Part shown: positions 6,687 to 11,925 of the stretch, in pieces
Layout of the letters: each line of letters opens with the position of its first letter
Position numbering within the stretch: the stretch's first letter is position 1
Assembly: GCA_947452525.1 (NCBI GenBank)
Contig: CANGCW010000020.1
Span: 1 to 11,925, forward strand
DNA from: Actinomycetota bacterium
GTDB taxonomy: Bacteria; Actinomycetota; Actinomycetes; Nanopelagicales; Nanopelagicaceae
Direction of reading: 5' to 3'
Length of the DNA stretch: 11,925 bases
Notes under the pieces: generated by a model
What the model was told of the DNA's origin: nothing
The model's input: the letters and a program-made list of their open reading frames with translations, nothing else
Databases searched by the model: none
Made by a program: the position numbers and the translations under genes

Positions 6687-7202
6687 TTACTTAACAACCA
6701 ACTTATTGAGCGACCAATTCCATGGATCGAGGAACTTCGACCACTTACTTCCATCAGGGAAGACTATGCGGATTGGGCCACCCTGGTTATACGGAATAAC
6801 TTTCCCGTTTCGCGCGATTGCGAGGTAGCCACTGGCGCCGGTGAAGTCGGCGGCGGTATTGGAGTAGATGTAATCATTCAGTGCGATTGTCTGGACCATA
6901 TCCTTCCCAGAGATCGAAACCTTCTTGAACAGATCAGCAAGTGGAATAACCGTGAATGATTGCCGGACTTTGACGAATGGTTCGTAGATAGAGATCGTCT
7001 TGCTCTTCATCGCCTTCAATTGGGAGAAGGTATAGGTAGTGGACTTAGCACCCTTAGAGAGCGTGAGAATAACTGCATTTGCAGGTGCTGGATCCACAGC
7101 AGAATCTCCATAGGGATTCTTAGTAGCTGCATGGGAACTGGTAACACTAAATGAGGCAATCAACACAGATGCGATTGCGATAGCTATCCCTTTACTCTTC
7201 AT
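6687..7202 (-). CDS. Exported protein with molybdopterin-oxidoreductase-like domain, no cysteine
   Basis: A 171-residue exported protein. The start is taken as ATG at 7202, because AGAGGAG lies just upstream and a Sec signal peptide follows (K2/K4, hydrophobic 6-20, likely cut after SHA at 23-25); an in-frame ATG at 7238 would bury the signal. The mature part (about 45-171) resembles the sulfite-oxidase/YedY molybdopterin-binding fold. It has YTFSQLKAM (57-65), SFTVIPLADLFKKV (82-95, where the family has 'y-GvpL-dlL'), ALNDYI (107-112), GYLAIARNGKVI (125-136), and GGPIRIVFPD (141-150) ending in a tryptophan-rich strand. The protein contains no cysteine, so it cannot ligate molybdenum in the classic way. 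Given its place before a membrane kinase, it may be a ligand-binding partner of the sensor region; this is inference. Confidence 0.75.
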   Translation of the reverse strand: MKSKGIAIAIASVLIASFSVTSSHAATKNPYGDSAVDPAPANAVILTLSKGAKSTTYTFSQLKAMKSKTISIYEPFVKVRQSFTVIPLADLFKKVSISGKDMVQTIALNDYIYSNTAADFTGASGYLAIARNGKVIPYNQGGPIRIVFPDGSKWSKFLDPWNWSLNKLVVK

Positions 7203-7225
7203 CACTCCTCTTTCTCTCAAGTATG

Positions 7226-7241
7226 TAAATGTAATCATTTA
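7226..7241. repeat. 16-bp perfect dyad between receiver and exported-protein genes
   Basis: TAAATG-TAAT-CATTTA is a perfect inverted repeat with 6-bp arms and a 4-nt centre. It lies in the 56-nt gap after the receiver gene stop and before the exported-protein start. It is too AT-rich and lacks a T-run on the transcribed strand, so it is not a terminator. It could be an operator for an internal promoter or a weak mRNA hairpin. Confidence 0.45.
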
Positions 7242-7258
7242 AAGCAGAAACTGAATCT

Positions 7259-7651
7259 TTAATTGCTCTCGGTGGAGAGGAGGGCATCAATCTTCTCGCG
7301 GAGGTTCTGACCTCTAAATGGCTTCACGATGTAAGAGTTAGCTCCGATTGCCAATGCCTCATCGATATCGGTTGTGCCCGATTTTGCAGTAATCATCATG
7401 ACAGGAACTTCATGCAACTTCTTGTTCTTACCGGTACGAATTTCTCGGAGGACATCAATGCCAGACATGCCAGGAAGCATTACATCGAGGAGAACGAGAT
7501 CTACGGGGCTAACGTTGAGGATGCCGAGGGCGCTCTCGCCATCAGCTGCAGAGAAGACATGGAAACCTGCTGCATCCAAGATATGGATGATGAGGTCCCG
7601 GATATCTTGGTTGTCATCGAGAACTAAGACTCGCTTGCCGTCGTGAGACAT
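7259..7651 (-). CDS. Stand-alone CheY-like receiver protein
   Basis: A 130-residue single-domain response regulator with no output domain. All receiver residues are present: acidic pair D12/D13 in LVLDDNQDIRD, phosphoacceptor D56 in LVLLDVMLPGMSG, T88 in VMMITAK and K110 in VKPF. ATG at 7651 is chosen: it has GAGAGGATAG upstream and starts four codons before the first receiver beta strand; an earlier ATG at 7699 would add 16 residues foreign to the family. It is the first gene of the minus-strand signalling cluster, 56 nt before the exported-protein gene. With no output of its own, the natural role is to take phosphate from H263 of the kinase and pass it to H519 of the HPt domain (inference). 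Control of another protein by direct binding is the alternative. Confidence 0.93.
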   Translation of the reverse strand: MSHDGKRVLVLDDNQDIRDLIIHILDAAGFHVFSAADGESALGILNVSPVDLVLLDVMLPGMSGIDVLREIRTGKNKKLHEVPVMMITAKSGTTDIDEALAIGANSYIVKPFRGQNLREKIDALLSTESN

Positions 7652-7800
7652 TTGCAATCTATCCTCTCGTTTGAAGTGAGGTCTAAGCGTATGCGCCAAT
7701 GGACGCTACTGTCTCTACGAAAAGGACTCCTCAGCCGAATGTATGCTCCAACAGATTCACACGTGAGGTTCGCGAGAGGTTCGCTACCTACTTTGGATCC
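7652..7800. promoter_or_regulatory. Divergent control region with 11-bp tandem repeat
   Basis: This 149-bp gap lies between the leftward signalling cluster and the rightward small membrane-protein gene. The 9-mer GAGGTTCGC is repeated at 7765-7773 and 7776-7784, one helical turn (11 bp) apart. In the wider form GWGAGGTY the copies are at 7763-7770 and 7774-7781, with a third at 7676-7683. Tandem repeats at 11 bp are typical of OmpR-family regulator sites. A -10-like TACTTT (7789-7794) lies 6 nt before ATG 7801. For the leftward direction, GAGACA with an 18-nt spacer and TACGCT can be drawn, weakly, in the middle of the gap. Confidence 0.45.
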
Positions 7801-8145
7801 ATGTCCACCAGCGCAACGACGAGCTCGGGATCGAAGGCCAACACCACTAAGGCCTCTCGACCCCTCCGTCGCGCCATCCTCGTGGGCTTTGCAATCCTTG
7901 CAGTAGTCACACCATCTATTCTTACAAGTAAGGGCGGCTTCGGCTTCTCGCCAATTCTCACAGGCAGCATGCGCCCTGTTGCACAACCAGGCGATGTATT
8001 TGTTACCCGCCTCGTACCTGCGCCTGCAACAGCTAAGGCTAAAAAAGCAACAACAATTCATTGCTCTAAGGCTGGTGTTGGCACACGCATTGTTCACGCA
8101 ATTGATCCGGTATGCCCAACTGGCTATCACCTCGGTGATAATTAA
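7801..8145 (+). CDS. Small membrane protein: truncated S26 signal-peptidase box plus cysteine-pair tail
   Basis: With ATG 7801 the protein has 114 residues: a basic N-terminus, one TM segment (about 24-42), then GFSPILTGSMRPVAQPGDVF (47-66). This matches the first box of SipW/S26B-type signal peptidases (SGSMxP...GD, S56 as the would-be nucleophile). The rest of the peptidase, including the catalytic His or Lys region, is absent. Instead there is an Ala/Lys linker and a tail with C88-X16-C105 ending CPTGYHLGDN, a motif like those in the propeller protein at 1919. An open frame reaches back to ATG 7699 (148 residues), but the added 34 residues look non-conserved and cover the tandem repeat. 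It ends before a strong terminator, so it is monocistronic. Peptidase activity is doubtful; a surface-anchored structural or regulatory role is possible. Confidence 0.7.
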   Translation: MSTSATTSSGSKANTTKASRPLRRAILVGFAILAVVTPSILTSKGGFGFSPILTGSMRPVAQPGDVFVTRLVPAPATAKAKKATTIHCSKAGVGTRIVHAIDPVCPTGYHLGDN

Positions 8146-8166
8146 ATTATAAGAACTAAAGGGGTG

Positions 8167-8201
8167 GGTGGACTTGGGAAACCGAGTCCACCTTTTTCTT
8201 T
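8167..8201 (+). terminator. Rho-independent terminator
   Basis: GGTGGACTTGG (8167-8177) pairs with CCGAGTCCACC (8182-8192) over 11 positions, with a single T-G wobble. The loop is GAAA and TTTTTCTTT follows directly. It lies 22 nt after the stop of the small membrane-protein gene and ends that transcript, insulating the dehydrogenase gene at 8243. Confidence 0.93.
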
Positions 8202-8230
8202 GGAAACTCTTATATTCACAATGAACCAAG

Positions 8231-8242
8231 TATCCTTGCCAG
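8231..8242 (+). promoter_or_regulatory. Leaderless-type -10 box before the dehydrogenase gene
   Basis: TATCCT (8231-8236) is followed by 6 nt and then ATG at 8243. No Shine-Dalgarno is present, and the terminator at 8167-8201 shuts off read-through, so a promoter must lie in these 41 bases. A transcript starting at the A of the ATG fits. No -35 hexamer is recognisable. Confidence 0.5.
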
Positions 8243-9151
8243 ATGTCAATCGTGATCTGGTCGCAATGGGATGACCTGGAAGTACCTGCAAATGTAAAAC
8301 GGTTATCGCCTGCAACGACAGATCTTCTAACGGCAACCGATGAGGATCTCTCTGAGATCACCTTCTATGTCCCGGCTTACATGGGTGGGAAGTTGGCGCT
8401 AGAGCACTCTCGTAAAATGCCAAAGATGCAGGTAATGCAATTGCCTAACGCGGGATATGACGACGCGATTGAATATCTCATTCCTGAATCTGTGCTCTGT
8501 AACGCACGTGGCGTGCACGATGCTTCTACCGCTGAATTAGCGATTGGCTTGGCAATCACTGCTCGCCGAGGCTTTGCGGATTTCATGGTGGCACAAGCGA
8601 AAGGTGAATGGGCGCACAAGCGATATCCATCTTTTAGCGATACCCGAATTGGAATCGTGGGCTGGGGCTCTATCGGTCAGACACTGGCTGGATATCTCTC
8701 ATCCTTTGATGTCGAAGTGGTTGGTTTCTCGCGTTCCGGTAAAGATGGCGCAAAGACGATGGATCAATTGGATTCCGCGCTACCCAGCCTTGATATTGTC
8801 ATTCTTGTTCTCCCGCTTAATGCTGAAAGTAAAGATTTATTCGATGCACGTCGATTGGCACTTCTTAAAGATGGCGCAACTATTGTTAATGTGGCACGTG
8901 GGCCAATCATCAATACTGAGGCGTTAATTGCCGAACTCAATAGTGGCCGTATTACAGCAGGTCTAGATGTAACTGACCCTGAACCGCTTCCTGCGGGACA
9001 TCCACTCTGGAGTGCAAAGAACTGCATCATTGCGCCTCATGTCGGTGGCGACTCCACAGCCTTTAATCGCCGCGGAAAGAAGCTGGTGGAAGATCAGATT
9101 GCTCGATTTGCTAGCGGGGAAGAGCTAATCAATATCGTCGCTCGGGGCTAA
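8243..9151 (+). CDS. D-isomer-specific 2-hydroxyacid dehydrogenase
   Basis: A 302-residue NAD(P)-dependent cytoplasmic enzyme that interconverts a 2-oxoacid and a D-2-hydroxyacid. The Rossmann motif GIVGWGSIG (G140-x-G142-xx-G145) is complete. The catalytic triad of the family is visible: R219 in NVARGPIINTEAL, E247 in LDVTDPEPLP and H266 in APHVGG. The N-terminal substrate domain has PNAGYDDAIEY (68-78) and NARGVHDASTAELAIG (87-102). It is slightly shorter than typical (about 310-330), with a short N-terminal domain. The start is ATG 8243, with a -10-like box 6 nt upstream and no ribosome site. It converges with the reductase at 9148 and overlaps it by 4 bp, with no terminator between. Substrate cannot be assigned; glyoxylate/hydroxypyruvate-type or phosphoglycerate-type labels would be over-calls. 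Confidence 0.93.
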   Translation: MSIVIWSQWDDLEVPANVKRLSPATTDLLTATDEDLSEITFYVPAYMGGKLALEHSRKMPKMQVMQLPNAGYDDAIEYLIPESVLCNARGVHDASTAELAIGLAITARRGFADFMVAQAKGEWAHKRYPSFSDTRIGIVGWGSIGQTLAGYLSSFDVEVVGFSRSGKDGAKTMDQLDSALPSLDIVILVLPLNAESKDLFDARRLALLKDGATIVNVARGPIINTEALIAELNSGRITAGLDVTDPEPLPAGHPLWSAKNCIIAPHVGGDSTAFNRRGKKLVEDQIARFASGEELINIVARG

Positions 9152-10020
9152 TTACTGCGGCGTTGAATTTCGCGGATGATTCCGCTGTGATCAAGTGCGC
9201 CATCGCCGTTAGCAATAAGGGCCTCAAATAACTTTGTGACCTCAGCAGTAATCGGCATAGCAGTGCCAGTTGATGCACCAGCTTCTAGGGCAAAATTCAA
9301 ATCTTTCAGTTGGAAGGCGGCGGAGCCACCTGGCTGATAATCATCAGCCTCAAACTTCGGACGCTTTACGTTGAGAACTTGAGAGCCGGCAAGGCCTCCG
9401 GCGAGGATATCTAGCAGCACTTCGGTATCGAGGCCCGCTTTTCGTCCCAGGGTAATCGCTTCTGCCAAAGCGCTGAGAGTCACCGCTACGACGACCTGAT
9501 TACAAGCCTTTGCCATCTCACCAGAACCAAGCGGACCAAGGTAGCGAATCGTCGAACCAATCTTTTCAAAGGTAGGTCGAACCTGATCAAGAACTTGTGC
9601 ATCCCCGCCTACCATGATGGAGAGATTCGCTGCCCACGCACCCACATCGCCGCCACTGACAGGCGCATCAAGAAGTTCCACGCCAATCTTCTTAAGCTCT
9701 TCACCAAGTTGTACAACGGCAACGGGTGAGACCGTACCCATAACGACGAGAATGTCTCCGCTCCTGAGGGCTGAACGAAGTCCGGCTTCGAGAACGTCAA
9801 TCACTTGGGGCAGATCCGGTAGAACGGTAAGAACGATGCGTGCATCGATATCAGCTAGGTTGGCAACGCGGACAGCACCTGCTTCTACTGCCTGTTGTGG
9901 AGCTGCATCACTCCTATTCCATACCTGCGTATCCACCCCGGCCTTTGCAAGATTTACCGCCACAGGTAGACCAATTGCGCCTAAGCCAATGACTGCAACG
10001 CGAAAGGTTCTATCCCTCAC
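9148..10020 (-). CDS. 3-hydroxyisobutyrate dehydrogenase-family NAD(P) reductase
   Basis: A 290-residue beta-hydroxyacid dehydrogenase, the family of 3-hydroxyisobutyrate dehydrogenase and tartronate-semialdehyde reductase. It has the N-terminal Rossmann motif IGLGAIG (11-17), substrate motif DAPVSGGDVGA (118-128), catalytic K171 with N174 in GSGEMAKACNQ (165-175), and LKDLNFAL (238-245) in the C-terminal helical domain. WNRS (34-37) at the end of the second strand suggests NADP preference. The start is GTG at 10020, overlapping the previous gene's TGA as GTGA, with GGAG 8 nt upstream. It is the last visible gene of the minus-strand metabolic operon and overlaps the convergent dehydrogenase at 9151. 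The exact substrate is open; a C3-C4 aldehyde or beta-hydroxyacid is expected. Confidence 0.93.
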   Translation of the reverse strand: MRDRTFRVAVIGLGAIGLPVAVNLAKAGVDTQVWNRSDAAPQQAVEAGAVRVANLADIDARIVLTVLPDLPQVIDVLEAGLRSALRSGDILVVMGTVSPVAVVQLGEELKKIGVELLDAPVSGGDVGAWAANLSIMVGGDAQVLDQVRPTFEKIGSTIRYLGPLGSGEMAKACNQVVVAVTLSALAEAITLGRKAGLDTEVLLDILAGGLAGSQVLNVKRPKFEADDYQPGGSAAFQLKDLNFALEAGASTGTAMPITAEVTKLFEALIANGDGALDHSGIIREIQRRSN

Positions 10021-11036
10021 TTCAATCGCTCCAACTTAGATAGGAATTGCGGAGTGGTGAGAACATCCTTATTGACGACGAAGGTCGGTATCTCACCACG
10101 CGCGATTGTCCTGATTGAATTGAATGCGCTGCTGCCCATGTTGTAGGCGAGCTCATCGGTCCACGCTATGTTGTGAGGTGTCACGATGACATTATCTAGT
10201 GCGAGTAGCGGGTTATCTTTCAGTACTGGTTCAACTTCAAATACATCTAACCCAGCACCGGCGATTGCGCCATCAGTAAGTACTTTAACGAGAGCGCTCT
10301 CATCAATAATGGGACCGCGCGAGATATTAACGATGATGGCGTTGGACTTCATCAAGGCAAGTTGCGATGCACCAATCATGTGACGGGTCTCTGGAGTGAG
10401 TGTTGCCATAACAACAACCACATCCGCTCTCTTCATAACCTCGTCAAGCGGATAAAGAGTCACGCCATGTTGAGAGGCCTCTTCTTGGTTCTTCCACGGA
10501 TCGCAGGCGATCCGCTCACAATCGAATGGCGCAATCAATCTAAAGAACTCAGTCGCGATATTTCCTAAACCAATTGTGGCAACAGTCTTGCCGTTAAGCC
10601 CTTGGCCTAAACCGTGCAGACGCTTATCCCAACCACCGGCGCGGGCCAGTGCATCCTTTGCCACTAGGCGATGCATCGTCGAGAGAACCATCATCAACGC
10701 AGCAGTAGCAACAGGTTTCTTAGATCCATCCGGAGTAATGGTTAGCGCGGTACCGGCTCGGGTGCAGGCATCGAGATCGATATTGTCGTAGCCCACTCCG
10801 AACCGGGCGATGATCAGTGGTGACTCTTCAGGTGCTGGAAATGAATCAGTAACAACACCAGGACCGGTAAATGCGATCGCGTCGAAACCTCGAACGACAT
10901 CAGCCTGAAAATTCGAACCTGTTGGTTGAAGAAATTCCCACGAGAGCGGTGCTAATTCTTCAATCGCGATATTGCCCCACGAAAAGCCATCGGCACCGTT
11001 ACTAAGATCGGATGAGAGCCCAACCTTGAAGGCCAT
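10017..11036 (-). CDS. D-isomer-specific 2-hydroxyacid dehydrogenase (GxGxxA variant)
   Basis: A 339-residue enzyme of the same superfamily as the product at 8243 but clearly distinct. The substrate domain carries ARFGVGYDNIDLDAC (77-91) and the catalytic residues are R240 in NISRGPIIDESAL, E269 in GLDVFEVEP and H288 in TPHNIAW. The nucleotide motif reads IGLGNIA (155-161), with Ala in place of the usual last Gly. The layout resembles phosphoglycerate-dehydrogenase-like catabolic enzymes. Its ATG at 11036 overlaps the cyclase stop as TAATG, and no Shine-Dalgarno is visible, so translation probably restarts after the cyclase gene. Its end overlaps the next start by 4 nt. Together with the cyclase and the 3-hydroxyisobutyrate-type reductase it should act on one small acid, unidentified. 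Confidence 0.93.
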   Translation of the reverse strand: MAFKVGLSSDLSNGADGFSWGNIAIEELAPLSWEFLQPTGSNFQADVVRGFDAIAFTGPGVVTDSFPAPEESPLIIARFGVGYDNIDLDACTRAGTALTITPDGSKKPVATAALMMVLSTMHRLVAKDALARAGGWDKRLHGLGQGLNGKTVATIGLGNIATEFFRLIAPFDCERIACDPWKNQEEASQHGVTLYPLDEVMKRADVVVVMATLTPETRHMIGASQLALMKSNAIIVNISRGPIIDESALVKVLTDGAIAGAGLDVFEVEPVLKDNPLLALDNVIVTPHNIAWTDELAYNMGSSAFNSIRTIARGEIPTFVVNKDVLTTPQFLSKLERLK

Positions 11037-11925
11037 TAGAAGATTGCCAATGGATTAACAGGTGATCCTGTTCCACGCGGAACAACGAGGGGTGCGATGA
11101 CAAATTGGAAGGTCCAACGTGATTCCTTCTTGCACTGTGCAGCGAGTGGCTCCAACTGCAAGTTATCCAGAAGTGGAATTCCAAGACCTGGAAGCGCAAG
11201 TACGTGAATAGGTGAGTGAATATCTGCAACAGGAGATGGTCGGCAGTCGCTATCGCCGTCAGCACCGATAACACTCACTTTGCGCTCTTTAAAGAGATCC
11301 ATGACATCAACGTGAAATCCAGCTGAGAAATCGGATGGGTCCCAGACACCTAGCTTTTCGCGACGAGCAAAGTGACCACTGCGCAGAAGTACAACATCGC
11401 CCTGACCAATTGTGAAACCAAATTTCTCTTCCATCGCGAGTACATCCGACTTATGAACTGCAGTACCGGGTTCAATCCACTCTTTACTTTCAAAGAGCGC
11501 GATATCAAGAAGTACGCCGCGCGAGACAATGCCACCGAACTTATCGACAGTCGCCCAAGAGGAACCAAGTGAGGTAACAGATGCCTTTGAGCTAACGCCA
11601 CCAAATAAATTATCGTCGAATGCAATATGTGTCATCGCATCTAGGTGCGAGACCGCCTTCCCATGGTAATCAACACCAATGAAGTCTTTGTTGCAGAGAG
11701 GCTGATACTCATCGTGATCTCCCATCTCTGTCATGTAATGAAGAGCAGGCTTATGATTATCAGGTCCACTCACTGTGTTCCATGGAAGTGCAGTTGTGAC
11801 AACCACTCCGCTTTTAACCTCAGCTGAAGATGCCTTAGTGATCTCTGGCGTAATAAAGTTGAGCGCACCGCGTTCGATTGTCTCGGGTGTGTACTCTCCC
11901 CAACTCTTCATCTCGTGGAAGAGAG
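11036..11925 (-). CDS. Cyclase-family metal-dependent hydrolase (N-terminus beyond window)
   Basis: This belongs to the cyclase family that includes kynurenine formamidase. These are soluble enzymes using a divalent metal to open or close amide or lactone rings. Counting from the ATG at 11911, the metal-binding motif is VSHLDAMTH with H89, D91 and H95, a variant of the classic HxGTHxDxPxH. Later come GDVVLLRSGH (171-180), GADGDSDCRPSP (217-228) and HVLALPGLGIPLLDNLQLEPLA, with H236 and a likely E254. The frame stays open to the right edge: the codons before ATG 11911 read LFHE, family members carry a similar short helix before the 'WG' motif (here SWGEY), and there is no ribosome site. The true start is therefore probably outside the window, a few to a few tens of codons upstream. 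It overlaps the downstream dehydrogenase by 1 nt. The substrate is unknown. Confidence 0.88.
   Translation of the reverse strand, partial: LFHEMKSWGEYTPETIERGALNFITPEITKASSAEVKSGVVVTTALPWNTVSGPDNHKPALHYMTEMGDHDEYQPLCNKDFIGVDYHGKAVSHLDAMTHIAFDDNLFGGVSSKASVTSLGSSWATVDKFGGIVSRGVLLDIALFESKEWIEPGTAVHKSDVLAMEEKFGFTIGQGDVVLLRSGHFARREKLGVWDPSDFSAGFHVDVMDLFKERKVSVIGADGDSDCRPSPVADIHSPIHVLALPGLGIPLLDNLQLEPLAAQCKKESRWTFQFVIAPLVVPRGTGSPVNPLAIF

Noticed and set aside
7652..7699. Longer start of the stand-alone receiver at 7699
   Set aside because: ATG 7651 has a purine-rich ribosome site and begins right before the receiver fold; the added 16 residues are not typical of the family.
7699..7800. Upstream extension of the S26-like protein to ATG 7699
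   Set aside because: The extra 34 residues show no membrane or domain pattern, and the stretch carries the tandem repeat and a -10-like box. It also leaves only 47 bp for divergent promoters. It cannot be fully excluded.
7624..8361. Long minus-strand open frame (245 codons) opposite the small membrane-protein gene
   Set aside because: It runs through the terminator at 8167-8201, the divergent control region and the start of the dehydrogenase gene. Its translation is rich in Cys, Arg and Ser without any domain, and it lies antisense to two better-supported genes.

Overview
The window looks like a stretch of chromosome from an actinobacterium of moderate GC content. The pointers are an FprA-type ferredoxin-NADP reductase very close in layout to the mycobacterial enzyme, and starts that look leaderless (a TANNNT box exactly 6 nt before ATG at 3580, 7801 and 8243). 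A C-X(15-17)-C secreted-protein motif is also present, of a kind I associate with small-genome freshwater actinobacteria of the Nanopelagicales type. The phylum is fairly likely; the order is a guess. I see no phage gene, insertion sequence or CRISPR array.

Layout. Positions 1-85 hold the N-terminus of a response regulator on the minus strand. A 252-bp intergenic region separates it from the divergent fprA (338-1657). A tRNA-Arg(ACG) follows (1706-1781). Next comes a secreted protein (1919-3523) with a cysteine-pair region, a fibronectin type III domain and a predicted seven-bladed Asp-box propeller, and then a RibD/dihydrofolate-reductase-like protein (3580-4221).

Positions 7651 to 4224, minus strand, form a signalling gene cluster. 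In transcription order it holds a stand-alone CheY-like receiver, an exported molybdopterin-domain-like protein without cysteine, a membrane histidine kinase with a C-terminal HPt domain, and an OmpR-type response regulator. The last two overlap by 4 nt. Together they have every part of a four-step phosphorelay, spread over three proteins plus a probable exported sensing partner. Divergent from it is a small membrane protein (7801-8145) that keeps only the serine box of an S26 signal peptidase and ends in the same cysteine-pair motif as the propeller protein. A strong terminator follows at 8167-8201.

The right part is metabolic. A D-2-hydroxyacid dehydrogenase (8243-9151, plus) converges with, and overlaps by 4 bp, a tightly packed minus-strand operon. 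In transcription order this is a cyclase-family metal hydrolase (cut by the window edge), a second D-2-hydroxyacid dehydrogenase and a 3-hydroxyisobutyrate-dehydrogenase-type reductase. These genes overlap by 1 and 4 nt, so they probably serve one pathway for a small hydroxy- or keto-acid; the substrate cannot be read from the sequence.

The two intergenic regions upstream of the response-regulator genes share a recurring GWGAGGTY word, including one tandem pair 11 bp apart, which is the spacing expected for an OmpR-family regulator.
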